From: a virus
Reading direction: 5' to 3' (one strand)
IMG/VR virus record: IMGVR_UViG_3300049489_000601
Span: 1-29,311 of that record
DNA length: 29,311 nucleotides
Below are positions 7,020 through 14,835 of the stretch, piece by piece. The stretch's first letter is position 1. Each line of letters begins with the position of its first letter. The notes beneath the pieces were generated by a model. The model saw nothing but the letters and a program-made list of their open reading frames with translations. It did no database searches and was not told the origin of the DNA. Made by a program: the position numbers and the translations under genes.

Positions 7020-9386
7020 TCACGCCGCCGAGGTTACAGGGTTAAAATTAAAGGGGTTTGCGTTGCGCGGTATCGCGCCGATCATTTCCGCCGAGCGAAA
7101 CGCCGCCTTTAATTTGTTCACAACATCCATGCCATTGTTGGTTGTAACCGCTACGTTAATTGTAACGTTTGCGCCGCCGCTTTGGTTCGGAACAATCATG
7201 CCGGCGCTTGCCGGAACAAACATTTCCGGCCCGCGCTCGCCAACAATATATTTTTGCGATGGCAATACCATGCCACCATCGGCGCGCGCCTGCCATTGGT
7301 TAGAGCTTGGCACAATCCGGCCCCATTGATCGCGCGTTTCGCCGGTTTCGTTTGCATACATGTTGCGCGTGTATTCCTCGGCCGCCGCGCGTTGTTGCTC
7401 ATTGTAGGCCAAGCCGGAAAGGCTTGTTTGTCCGGCGTACTGTTGAGCCTTGGCGGCGTCCTCGATTTTTTTGGCCTCCTCGGCGCGCAACTTATCAACG
7501 GCGGCGGCATATTGCGCATCAGTCATATAGCCGGCCTTATACAAGCCAGTCAATGATCTGTATTTTTCATCGGCGCTTTGCTCTTTTTCGGCTTTATCTT
7601 TTTCGAACCATCCGGCAATCGCATCGCCAATTCCTGAAATAGTATCAACAAAACCCGTGATCATGCCGCCGATGGAATCAACCAAACCCGTGATAATTCC
7701 GCCGAGTATTTCCGGCAATGATGCGAGCATTTCAACCATCATGTTGCCAAGGCCGGTTGCGAGCGCCAAAAAAATCTCATCGGCTTTGCCAATAAATGAC
7801 ATGAAAACGTCATCTAAATTTTCAACAAAATTTGTCAAAGTATCGGCGATGCCTTGAAAAAATTCGTCCATTTGCTCGCGCGTTTTTTGCGTCAAATCCA
7901 GCACCAAGCCGGCAACCGCGCCCCATGGGCCTGCCATTGAAAGCGCGCCCTTGGCGGCGCCAATAACATCGCCGCCGGCCAATGATTTAAGCGCCGGCGC
8001 CGAGGCATCGGCGCTTTCCTTTGCCTTGGCATCGGCCTCGGCTTGTTTTTTCTTGGCATCGGCCTCGGTTTGTAGGCGCTCGTCATCCAACCGTTTTTTA
8101 TACGCGCTTAATTCAGTCTCGAAAATTTCCTTGGTTTTGTAGTATTTTTCGAGCTCGGCAAAATCATCGGCGGTTAGACCTGTTAACGCAAAATCAAACT
8201 CATTGGCCGCGCGTTGGCTCGAAAACTCGGCCATGTTTTTGGCGTATTCCTTGGCCCTATCGGCGGCAAGTTTCAATGCCTCGGCCTGCATTTTTGCGTT
8301 TGTATTGCCAACCAATAACTCATCATCAAAACGGATTTGGCCGGCCGTTGCTTTGTCAGTTGCGCCGGCGTGCGCACCAAGCGCGCCCTTGCCGGATTGC
8401 AAACGCTCGGTTAATTCTGTGAGCTTGTCAGATACAACAAAAACCTCAGTTCCGAAACCCTCAAAACGTTTTTTCAGTTCCGGCAATTCTGGCATGTCAA
8501 TGATGCCGCTTAAATTGTCAAGGATGATGCCTAGATCAATCAAAACAGATGTTCCAACAACAACCCCTTGCATGAATCCATTGAAAGCCTGCAAGGCGCC
8601 AATAAACCCAAAGGTTGCCAAATCTATCAAGGTATCTTTATTATCCAAAACCAATTTTTGCAAATCGCCCAAAATTGGTATCAGGCCATCCATGCCGCCT
8701 TTCAATTGCTCGTTTTCAGTAAATGCGGCGCCGATGCTTTCTTGTATATCGTCAAACGCATTGCCGATGCGAGCCAATGAACCGCCGAAAGTTTGGCCGG
8801 CGCCGGCGGAAAATCCGGCATACTGCGAGGCGGCCATTTTGATCGCCTCGCCATTTTTCAATGCCTCATCGGAAAGGCTACGGAAAGCGGGGTTTAATTT
8901 GCCAAGCGTGCCGGCCGTGCCGGAAAGGCTAACGGCCAAACCTTTAACCGCTTGCTCGGCATCAATGCCAAGCGCCGTTGCCATGTTAGTTCCGGCATCA
9001 ACAATGCGGCGCGCCTCATCGGCCGAGGCGCCCATGTTGATTGCCAAGGCTTGCAAACTGGAAATTTGGTCATCACTGTATTTTGTCGTTTTCTGTAATT
9101 GCTCGGCTTGCGCCGCGAGCGCCTTGGAATTTTCGGCCGATGCTTGCCCCGTATTGCGCAAAGCGTTGTTGAGCGTTTGCAAACTATCCTCGGCGCCCAT
9201 GGCGGCCTTGGCCGCAAATGTTAGCTCAACCGCCAAGGCGGCCGCGCCGGCGGCCAAAACGCCGGCCGTTAGCTTGGCAACGTTGGCCGAGGTTTTGCCG
9301 AGTTTTGCCAACTCGGTATCAATTTCCTTGATTGCTGGCGTTGCATTATTTACGGCATTAAAAATTAGAGTCAGTGTGTCAGCCAT
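7020..9386 (-). CDS. Tape measure protein
   Basis: The 788-residue product sets tail length and fills the tube before DNA ejection. It begins with an Ala-rich helical region (residues 30-150) and has several hydrophobic helices: ATFGFIGALQAFNGFMQGVVVG, and a cluster with repeated MVEMLASLPEILGGIITGLVDSI. It also has a Lys/Glu/Ala coiled coil (EADAKKKQAEADAKAKE) and ends with the typical RADGGMV...YIVGERGPEMFVP motif. An LYKAGYMTDAQYAAAVDKL segment resembles short SHOCT-like helices. At about 0.15 nm per residue, the family rule, a tail of roughly 118 nm is expected. The ATG overlaps the chaperone extension by 8 bases. Confidence 0.95.
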   Translation of the reverse strand: MADTLTLIFNAVNNATPAIKEIDTELAKLGKTSANVAKLTAGVLAAGAAALAVELTFAAKAAMGAEDSLQTLNNALRNTGQASAENSKALAAQAEQLQKTTKYSDDQISSLQALAINMGASADEARRIVDAGTNMATALGIDAEQAVKGLAVSLSGTAGTLGKLNPAFRSLSDEALKNGEAIKMAASQYAGFSAGAGQTFGGSLARIGNAFDDIQESIGAAFTENEQLKGGMDGLIPILGDLQKLVLDNKDTLIDLATFGFIGALQAFNGFMQGVVVGTSVLIDLGIILDNLSGIIDMPELPELKKRFEGFGTEVFVVSDKLTELTERLQSGKGALGAHAGATDKATAGQIRFDDELLVGNTNAKMQAEALKLAADRAKEYAKNMAEFSSQRAANEFDFALTGLTADDFAELEKYYKTKEIFETELSAYKKRLDDERLQTEADAKKKQAEADAKAKESADASAPALKSLAGGDVIGAAKGALSMAGPWGAVAGLVLDLTQKTREQMDEFFQGIADTLTNFVENLDDVFMSFIGKADEIFLALATGLGNMMVEMLASLPEILGGIITGLVDSIGGMITGFVDTISGIGDAIAGWFEKDKAEKEQSADEKYRSLTGLYKAGYMTDAQYAAAVDKLRAEEAKKIEDAAKAQQYAGQTSLSGLAYNEQQRAAAEEYTRNMYANETGETRDQWGRIVPSSNQWQARADGGMVLPSQKYIVGERGPEMFVPASAGMIVPNQSGGANVTINVAVTTNNGMDVVNKLKAAFRSAEMIGAIPRNANPFNFNPVTSAA

Positions 9387-9708
9387 AAATTAACCGCCTA
9401 TGTGCAACAATCGTTTCGTTAATAATAGCGTAAGCATCGCGGCCGGCTGCCGATAATTCCGGCAATGGCAAGCCGGCTTGCGCTTGCGCCCAAAGCTCAA
9501 CCAAATAGTTTGCCGGCGCATAACCCAATGAATCAGGGCATGCCCAATCATAGAAAAAAACCGGTTGATTTCCGCGCTTGCCGGATCGCGCGGCCGTTTC
9601 GATTGCCCAAACCGGCGCGCCGGATTTTGGCAACTTGCAACGGCCTTTGCAGGTTTTGCATGGCATTGGCGGTTTGTATACATGCCGCAACGCCGCGCCA
9701 ATCAACTT
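9379..9708 (-). CDS. Frameshift extension of the tail assembly chaperone (gpGT-type C-terminal part)
   Basis: This frame lies -1 relative to the upstream chaperone gene and meets it at the nine-A run (T run on the plus strand, 9707-9715). Slippage there would join 150 residues of the upstream protein to about 109 residues starting KLIGAALRHVYK. The extension has a CKTCKGRCKLPKSG motif that could bind a metal, then a Trp-rich segment. It ends 8 bases into the tape measure gene. The open frame extends back to an ATG at 9792, but that part lies inside the upstream gene and is not needed. In lambda, gpGT bridges the tail tube protein and the tape measure. Confidence 0.8.
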   Translation of the reverse strand, partial: KLIGAALRHVYKPPMPCKTCKGRCKLPKSGAPVWAIETAARSGKRGNQPVFFYDWACPDSLGYAPANYLVELWAQAQAGLPLPELSAAGRDAYAIINETIVAHRRLIYG

Positions 9709-10157
9709 TTTTTTTCGGCCTCGCTCGGTTGGCCTTTCATGAGGGTTTGCGCCAAGGCATCCAAATCGGCGCCGAGGAGCGCATGCTCGCACAATTCCGA
9801 AATAAGCACATGCGGAACCATTGGAAGCATCAAACCGCCGATCATTTCCGGCGCGCGCGGCAACTCGAGCAAATCACCCTCGGTTTCGCGCGATACGCCG
9901 CGCAAGCCAATCAAGCAACCGCGCATGACGAGGATGCCAATTTCAATGCGCCGGCCTAATAGCGTATCAATAACCGTTTTGTTGGCCAATGCGGCAACAT
10001 CGGTTCCGGCCTCGGCCTTGGTAGTCTCGGCCAATGCGGCCGCGCTCAACATCATTTGTACGGCGTTGCGCAAGGCCAACGGCATCGGCCTATGCAATAG
10101 AACCACGCCGGAATTTGCGCCGGTTGCCTCGAGCAAAGTATTTGCCAAATAGATCAT
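9702..10157 (-). CDS. Tail assembly chaperone (gpG-type)
   Basis: This 151-residue protein lies between the major tail gene and the tape measure, the conserved place for tail assembly chaperones. It is largely helical (LALRNAVQMMLSAAALAETTKAEAG) and ends in the charged sequence PSEAEKKS. Its last codons contain the A-rich slippery run that leads into the extension frame. The short form would be made in excess and the fusion form rarely, as in lambda gpG and gpGT. Confidence comes from gene order and the frameshift site, not from clear sequence similarity. Confidence 0.8.
   Translation of the reverse strand: MIYLANTLLEATGANSGVVLLHRPMPLALRNAVQMMLSAAALAETTKAEAGTDVAALANKTVIDTLLGRRIEIGILVMRGCLIGLRGVSRETEGDLLELPRAPEMIGGLMLPMVPHVLISELCEHALLGADLDALAQTLMKGQPSEAEKKS
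9708..9714 (-). other. Slippery heptamer for programmed -1 frameshift
   Basis: In the reading frame of the upstream gene the message reads GCC GAA AAA AAA AGT TGA. The heptamer A-AAA-AAA fits the X-XXY-YYZ pattern and lies at the end of the gene, three bases before its stop codon. A one-base backward slip enters the downstream frame. The run of nine A residues may also cause sequencing or polymerase slippage, but the gene order (tail tube, this pair, tape measure) fits a programmed event. Confidence 0.8.
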
Positions 10158-10160
10158 GGC

Positions 10161-11324
10161 TTAATAGCTCGTTTTGATTTGGATGGAATCATTGGTCAAT
10201 CCAGTTTTGAGCGCAATGCCGGTTGCCTTGATCATAATTTGCTCAACCTCGGGAATTTCGAGCTCATCCAAATTAAATTCAAATTTTGGCATGCGCAATT
10301 CAATGCGGTTTGGCGTTGCCGAGCCGAGTACCAAAATTGCAAGGCCATTTTCAAAGCGCGCCGAGTTGGCCCATTGCACAATTTGCGCCTTTGTGCCAAA
10401 CAGAGTAAATGATGCGTTAACCCGTTGGTCTACAATTTCGGCGCGCGTGTAGCTCGTTTCGCCGAATTGCTCTAGGTTTGTATTAACCACGTTTTCAACC
10501 GTGATTTCGGCATCCGTTATGTCAATGGATGCGCCGGCAAAAACCAATGAACCGGCGATGCCAACTAACGGCGTGCCAACTGTCGGCAAGTCTGGAATAA
10601 ACGGCACAACCTCGGCGCCGGCCGAAAGGCCGGAAACAAGCGCCGGCGAAATAGTTATTTGGTTAAGCGCAATGTCGCTTGCCATTACCTCATAACCGGC
10701 GCCGCCGTTGTTTTCACCTGTAAATTGAACAAATGAACCGGCAAGGAAATTGCGCGCATTGACAACCGAAATGATTGTTTGGCCGAGCAATTCAGGCGCC
10801 GAAAGTTCCGAGCAACCGGCGCGCGCAACATCGGCAACCATGCCAGAAAATGCAATGCGAGCCTCGGCGGAACCTTTAACCGAAATTTTCAGGCTTTCAA
10901 CAACGCATCCATTGCCGTATTGGCCGGCAACATCGGAATCCAACAAAAGGCCGCTTGTTATCAATGTGTTAGTTGGATTATATACCGCCGAAACGCCAAC
11001 GTTGATTGTTTCCGCAAATCCGGCGGCGCGTAGCAAATCGCGATAATCCGGCGCAACGCCAACCGCCGCGCAAACGGCGTACATTTCAATCTCAAATTTG
11101 CCGGAATTTTTGCCCTGCAAACGCTCATCAATGTTGGCGGTTTGGCGCTTGTTAACTTTTTCTATGCGCTCGCTCGTTTCTGTGATTTTGCCGGAAATAA
11201 TATCAACGCGCCGGCCTGTATTAATCGCGCCGGATCGCACGCCAACGGTTGTTTCCTGAATTGTTAGCGCCGCTTGTTTGCGGCCAATGCCGATTGCACT
11301 AGGTAGTTGGCCGGATACTGTCAT
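10161..11324 (-). CDS. Major tail tube protein
   Basis: The product has 387 residues. The segment FEIEMYAVCAAVGVAPDYRDLLRAAGFAET followed by VYNPTN is typical of siphovirus tail tube subunits. The length is above the usual 150-250 residues, and a Gly/Ala-rich region at about 180-265 (FVQFTGENNGGAGYEV...) looks like an inserted domain that could project from the tail surface. The gene lies between the tail terminator candidate and the chaperone pair. No separate sheath gene exists, so a non-contractile tail is inferred. Confidence 0.85.
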   Translation of the reverse strand: MTVSGQLPSAIGIGRKQAALTIQETTVGVRSGAINTGRRVDIISGKITETSERIEKVNKRQTANIDERLQGKNSGKFEIEMYAVCAAVGVAPDYRDLLRAAGFAETINVGVSAVYNPTNTLITSGLLLDSDVAGQYGNGCVVESLKISVKGSAEARIAFSGMVADVARAGCSELSAPELLGQTIISVVNARNFLAGSFVQFTGENNGGAGYEVMASDIALNQITISPALVSGLSAGAEVVPFIPDLPTVGTPLVGIAGSLVFAGASIDITDAEITVENVVNTNLEQFGETSYTRAEIVDQRVNASFTLFGTKAQIVQWANSARFENGLAILVLGSATPNRIELRMPKFEFNLDELEIPEVEQIMIKATGIALKTGLTNDSIQIKTSY

Positions 11325-11338
11325 GGCTTGCTCACTTG

Positions 11339-11866
11339 TTAAACGGTTTCGGTTGAGGTCTTGGCCCTCAGTGAAAATGTAATTGATCCAAATTGCACAA
11401 TTGAATCCCCCGCAGTTGAGGCCAAGGCCGCGCCCATGGATGATTCAATTGGTTTGCTATCAAATATATTAGCATTGGCGCCGGTTTGGCGCATTGCGCG
11501 CGTTATGGTTGCCGCCGCTGCGTCCATGTAGGCTTGGCACATGCGCAAGGCGCGCGGAAATTGGCCGCCATCAACTCGGCACCCAACAATGAATTTAAAG
11601 AAAAATTCTACGGTTGCAATATTGGCCGAGCCCCATTGCGTATAAACATGCCGATCAAACGGAACCATGAAAACCGGCCATGCGTTACCCTCGAGCGTTT
11701 CAAATCTGAAAACGTCTATGCCCTCGCCGCTTGGCGGCGGCAACTCGGCATAATCCATGGCGTATTTCAGGCGCGCCGCAACCAAATCGGCCGCAAATTC
11801 CGCGCCGGTTAGAACCTCGACAACGCGGTTTTGCGCCTCAAGTATGCCAACGCTCGGCGTGGTCAT
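11339..11866 (-). CDS. Probable tail terminator / neck protein
   Basis: This 175-residue protein is encoded between the tail-completion protein and the tail tube gene, where siphoviruses carry the tail terminator (lambda gpU class). It has an N-terminal helix (LEAQNRVVEVLTGAEFAADLVAARLKYAM) and later beta-prone segments with aromatic residues (TVEFFFKFIVGCRV), which suits that small alpha/beta fold. Its ATG overlaps the upstream stop (ATGA, 11863-11866). The assignment is by position and general layout; direct similarity is not obvious. Confidence 0.65.
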   Translation of the reverse strand: MTTPSVGILEAQNRVVEVLTGAEFAADLVAARLKYAMDYAELPPPSGEGIDVFRFETLEGNAWPVFMVPFDRHVYTQWGSANIATVEFFFKFIVGCRVDGGQFPRALRMCQAYMDAAAATITRAMRQTGANANIFDSKPIESSMGAALASTAGDSIVQFGSITFSLRAKTSTETV

Positions 11867-12459
11867 CCGAAAATTCCGCCGCGCGTGCGCCGGCCGCCGG
11901 CTGTGCCGAAAATATAGCCTTGCAACGTGCGGATAATTTCGCCAAAGTTGGCCGAGGTTACGCCGAGGATGACGCGCTTTGGCACAATGTAAAAATATTT
12001 TGCCTTATTCTTGGCGCGCTTTGGAACCCAACCCATGCCCGTGCCGGTTTGGTGGCCTTTGGCATACGGCAACGCAGTACCGAAAACAAACCCGTGCGCG
12101 CTTTCGCGCCAAATATGGTTTTGATCATGGCTTTCGGTTAAGCTTGGAAATAGACGTTCATGGCCGTTGCTCCATCGCATGAGCCGTTCCTCATCGGTTC
12201 CCAAAACCGCCGATTTCATTTTTTTATAGAACCTTTCGGCATGATTGTACGGCACCCAACGTTGGCCGAGGTTTGCGCCCTCGCTTTCGAAAACATCGCG
12301 CTCGCCCTCGAGCAAATGGCCATGAACCGCCGGCAATGCCGGCCTAATATCGCCGGCGCGCTCGGCAACCTGCAAAAATTCCATGCCGGATCGGCCGCGC
12401 ATCGCATCAAAACCAAACGTGCGCTCCTCGCCGTTTACGCTCAAATTAAATTTGATCAT
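11863..12459 (-). CDS. Phage virion morphogenesis / tail completion protein (gpS / Mu gpG-like)
   Basis: The 198-residue product has the layout of the phage virion morphogenesis family. It has a helical N-terminal half with a charged RFYKKMKSAVLGTDEERLMRW segment, then HGFVFGTALPYAKGHQTGTG and a C-terminal VPKRVILGVTSANFGEIIRTLQGYI block. The motif (V/I)P-x-R-x-x-L-G-(L/V)(T/S) followed by a helix is characteristic. The family acts at the head-tail joint. The C-terminus is Gly/Arg rich. It follows the connector gene and is coupled by ATGA to the tail terminator candidate. Confidence 0.75.
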   Translation of the reverse strand: MIKFNLSVNGEERTFGFDAMRGRSGMEFLQVAERAGDIRPALPAVHGHLLEGERDVFESEGANLGQRWVPYNHAERFYKKMKSAVLGTDEERLMRWSNGHERLFPSLTESHDQNHIWRESAHGFVFGTALPYAKGHQTGTGMGWVPKRAKNKAKYFYIVPKRVILGVTSANFGEIIRTLQGYIFGTAGGRRTRGGIFG

Positions 12460-12461
12460 TG

Positions 12462-13097
12462 CTAGAAAATCTCACCATCGGCAACATGAAACGGCGAGGC
12501 ATTTGTTGCGGGGTCTGGAAAGTTATGTGCAATGGTTGTTGCCGCGCCAAACATAGTTGCATGCGTTTCGATCATTTCCACAAAATCGGCGTACTGTTTT
12601 GCAAATACGCCGCGCCGCTGGCTTTCGTTTTGTGGGTTTTGCAAATATAGTTGCGCCTCAATGATTGCGGCAACGCCGGCGCAAGCGCCATTTGTAACCA
12701 TGGCCGCAATTGCCGGATCAACGGCCAAGGGCAAGCCAACGCCGTACATGGCAAAATACCTTTCGAGCTCGAGCGAAACGCGCGAGCATAAATTAAGGAT
12801 TGCCGAGCGCGTTGGCAGTGTTTGCTCAATCGCCGCCGCAATGGTTGCCGTTTCAAGCGATGTTGCGCCGGTTATGTTTTCGCCTTTCTGGAATTTTGCA
12901 AGCTCGGGATATTCAACCACGCATTGCATGATCGGCGAGGCATAGACGGTTACAATGCCGGATGCGCCGGAAAGCGCGCCGGCAACAACCTCGCCAACTG
13001 TAAACGGCCCCGAAATTGTGCCGAGCTTTAACATGGCATCGCGATATTGTTGGCCGGTTATTTCCGAAACTTGCGCCGGCGTGCAATAAACGGCCAT
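12462..13097 (-). CDS. Head-tail connector-like protein with inserted beta repeat
   Basis: The product has 211 residues. The N-terminus MAVYCTPAQVSEITGQQYRD and the helical C-terminal part (about 95-190) resemble short head-completion adaptors. Between them (about residues 25-90) lie two beta-type units with F-x-x-GE-x-(V/I)-x-G-A: GPFTVGEVVAGALSGASG and AKFQKGENITGATS. This type of unit occurs as an add-on in various phage structural proteins. The protein probably caps the head after packaging. The family assignment is by position and general form. Confidence 0.65.
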   Translation of the reverse strand: MAVYCTPAQVSEITGQQYRDAMLKLGTISGPFTVGEVVAGALSGASGIVTVYASPIMQCVVEYPELAKFQKGENITGATSLETATIAAAIEQTLPTRSAILNLCSRVSLELERYFAMYGVGLPLAVDPAIAAMVTNGACAGVAAIIEAQLYLQNPQNESQRRGVFAKQYADFVEMIETHATMFGAATTIAHNFPDPATNASPFHVADGEIF

Positions 13098-13099
13098 GG

Positions 13100-13354
13100 T
13101 TATGCCCTCGCCAAAATATCGGAATTAGCCGCAAATTGCGCGGCCGTAACCTCAACCCATGAGCCATTGAGGCCAAAGGGTAAATCACGGCCGGCCGGCG
13201 TATCCGAAAGCAACCGCGCGCGGATCATTTGCGAGGCCATAGGCGCGGCCGGCTCGGCAACCTGTGCCGATGCCTCAACCGCTACGGCCGCAACGCTTGG
13301 CGCCGTTTTCTGTGCCTTTGGCACGGCCTCGGCCGGCTTGCTATGTTTGGCCAT
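13100..13354 (-). CDS. Small head-region protein
   Basis: The 84-residue product has an Ala/Lys/Pro-rich disordered N-terminus (about 1-40) and a short folded C-terminal part (RARLLSDTPAGRDLPFGLNGSWVEVTAAQFAANSDILARA). Similar short proteins lie between the capsid gene and the connector genes in several phages, with no proven function. It is the first gene after the terminator at 13383-13422 and has AGGAG nine bases before its ATG, with a TATACA between them. Confidence 0.65.
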   Translation of the reverse strand: MAKHSKPAEAVPKAQKTAPSVAAVAVEASAQVAEPAAPMASQMIRARLLSDTPAGRDLPFGLNGSWVEVTAAQFAANSDILARA

Positions 13355-13382
13355 GCTTGTATACTCCTATCAAACAACCATC

Positions 13383-13422
13383 AAACAAAAAAGGCGGCGC
13401 ACAGGAAACCCCATGCGCCGCC
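13383..13422 (-). terminator. Rho-independent terminator after the capsid gene
   Basis: On the minus strand a perfect nine-base stem, GGCGGCGCA (13422-13414) with TGCGCCGCC (13401-13393), encloses a 12-base loop and is followed by TTTTTTGTTTG. It lies in the 92-base gap between the major capsid gene and the small gene at 13354. It could limit transcription of connector and tail genes relative to capsid genes. Confidence 0.9.
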
Positions 13423-13446
13423 GTGCCAATCGTTTTGCGTCCCTAC

Positions 13447-14445
13447 TTAGGAAACAACGCCGGTCAAGCGGATCAATGCCGCATCGGCCGTAACAAACGC
13501 GCGGCGTTTCAGCTTTGAAACAACCGTTGTCAAGTTACGCGCGGCATCATTGTCGGGGTCAATGCCATTGACAAAAACGCCCTCTTGATCGGGGATGTAA
13601 AACTGAGTTACGCCGGAAATATCGGCGCGTACGCCATCCTCGCCACGGCGCCACAAATAAACACTTGAGGCCGTCCATGCCTCGGCAAACGTTACGGTTT
13701 GCAGATTATCAGGTTGCGCGGCGTTGTATGCTTGACTGGAAACATGCACGCGCACGCGCCGGCCAATGATTGCCTCCAGCGCCGTTTCAACATCGGCAAG
13801 TCCCATGATTCCGCTATTAACACCGCCCTTGACATAGTCGCGAAAACTATCATTGGTGCGCAAGGCTTGCAAAGCCTTAAACCCAATGATGCAATCGGTT
13901 GGCAAAAGTCCCAATGAATTATCGCGGAATTGCTCGGCGGTTATGCGAAAATCGTTAACCGGATCGCCGGCGCTCGGCGTCCAAACGCCACCGGTCACGG
14001 CCTGCGTTTTGGTGCCAGAATTGAAAACGGCCGCAAGGTTGATATTGTAATCAAGGCTCGTTTGTTGCACGGCCTCGATTGTTTTATCGTTTTGCATGTC
14101 GCTTTCGGAAATGCCACGGTTCGCCAAATCGCTCGGCGTATACCGCGCACCAAATCGAAATTCTTGCCCCAAACTTGCCGGCACCATTTCGCGCTCCTTG
14201 TCATAGTACCGAGTATCACCGCGCGAGGAGTTGCGCGTATTTTGGCGCGTCAAATTGGCAACGTCAAAACCCTCATATTCAAAAACATCGCCGCCAACTG
14301 AAACCTCGCGAACAACGGCCTTTCCATCACGTTTCATGAAAGCGATGACGTTGTCTTCCTTGGCCTTGGCGCCAAGCCAATCGGCGCCAAAGTTTGTCAG
14401 AAATTCAGATTTTGCACCAACAATTGTTGTACTGGAATTTGCCAT
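13447..14445 (-). CDS. Major capsid protein
   Basis: The 332-residue product builds the icosahedral shell. It follows the protease/scaffold and decoration genes and lies upstream of the connector genes, the standard place. It starts with a helical N-terminal region (SEFLTNFGADWLGAKAKEDNVIAFMKRDG) and has a beta-rich E-loop-like stretch (VSVGGDVFEYEGFDVANLTRQNT). The long mixed core ends in KRRAFVTADAALIRLTG, in keeping with HK97-fold capsid proteins. It has no long N-terminal delta domain, which agrees with a separate scaffold. A strong terminator follows. Confidence 0.88.
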   Translation of the reverse strand: MANSSTTIVGAKSEFLTNFGADWLGAKAKEDNVIAFMKRDGKAVVREVSVGGDVFEYEGFDVANLTRQNTRNSSRGDTRYYDKEREMVPASLGQEFRFGARYTPSDLANRGISESDMQNDKTIEAVQQTSLDYNINLAAVFNSGTKTQAVTGGVWTPSAGDPVNDFRITAEQFRDNSLGLLPTDCIIGFKALQALRTNDSFRDYVKGGVNSGIMGLADVETALEAIIGRRVRVHVSSQAYNAAQPDNLQTVTFAEAWTASSVYLWRRGEDGVRADISGVTQFYIPDQEGVFVNGIDPDNDAARNLTTVVSKLKRRAFVTADAALIRLTGVVS

Positions 14446-14460
14446 GATCTGTTTGCCCCC

Positions 14461-14829
14461 TTACTTTTGAACAATGACGATTTGCCCGTCAGCCGTTGCG
14501 GCCTCAAGCAAAATGCCAAAAATTGAATCAGTGCCGATAACCGCCGCGCGCAATTTGCCGTTTGCATCACTGCAAACCTCAATGCCGGCTGTTAATGGCC
14601 CGCTTGCCATCGCAGGAATTTCGCCGGATCGCGCAACGCTTGTTTGCAGGCCGGCCGCATCCGGCAATTTTGCCATGCCGCCGGAAACAAGCGAGCCAAT
14701 TGCCGGCTCGCCATCGCCGCAAAGCGCAACGCCGGTTGCCGTTTGTTTCATGAGCTTGTACTCATCGGCCGAAAGGTTGCCGGCCGCTGTGAGCGTGTCT
14801 AGGGTTTGGTAATTTTGTGGCAGTGACAT
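14461..14829 (-). CDS. Capsid decoration protein candidate
   Basis: This 122-residue protein is encoded between the protease/scaffold gene and the major capsid gene, where lambda gpD-like or DUF2190-type decoration proteins usually lie. It is beta-rich and small-residue rich, with a central MKQTATGVALCGDGEPAIGSLVSGGM segment and a final DGQIVIVQK strand. GGAG lies about nine bases before the ATG. It would sit on the capsid surface and stabilise it after expansion. The assignment is by position and composition. Confidence 0.65.
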   Translation of the reverse strand: MSLPQNYQTLDTLTAAGNLSADEYKLMKQTATGVALCGDGEPAIGSLVSGGMAKLPDAAGLQTSVARSGEIPAMASGPLTAGIEVCSDANGKLRAAVIGTDSIFGILLEAATADGQIVIVQK

Positions 14830-14835
14830 GTTTTT

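Noticed and set aside
8203-9393. 396-codon plus-strand open frame opposite the tape measure gene
   Set aside because: It is antisense to a strongly supported tape measure gene. Its Ser/Ala/Pro-rich translation is what the biased codons of that gene give on the other strand, and it lacks a ribosome site.
10161-11324. Tail sheath protein, suggested by the large size
   Set aside because: The FEIEMY...APDYRDLLRAAG pattern fits tail tube proteins, and no second tube gene follows as it would in a contractile tail.
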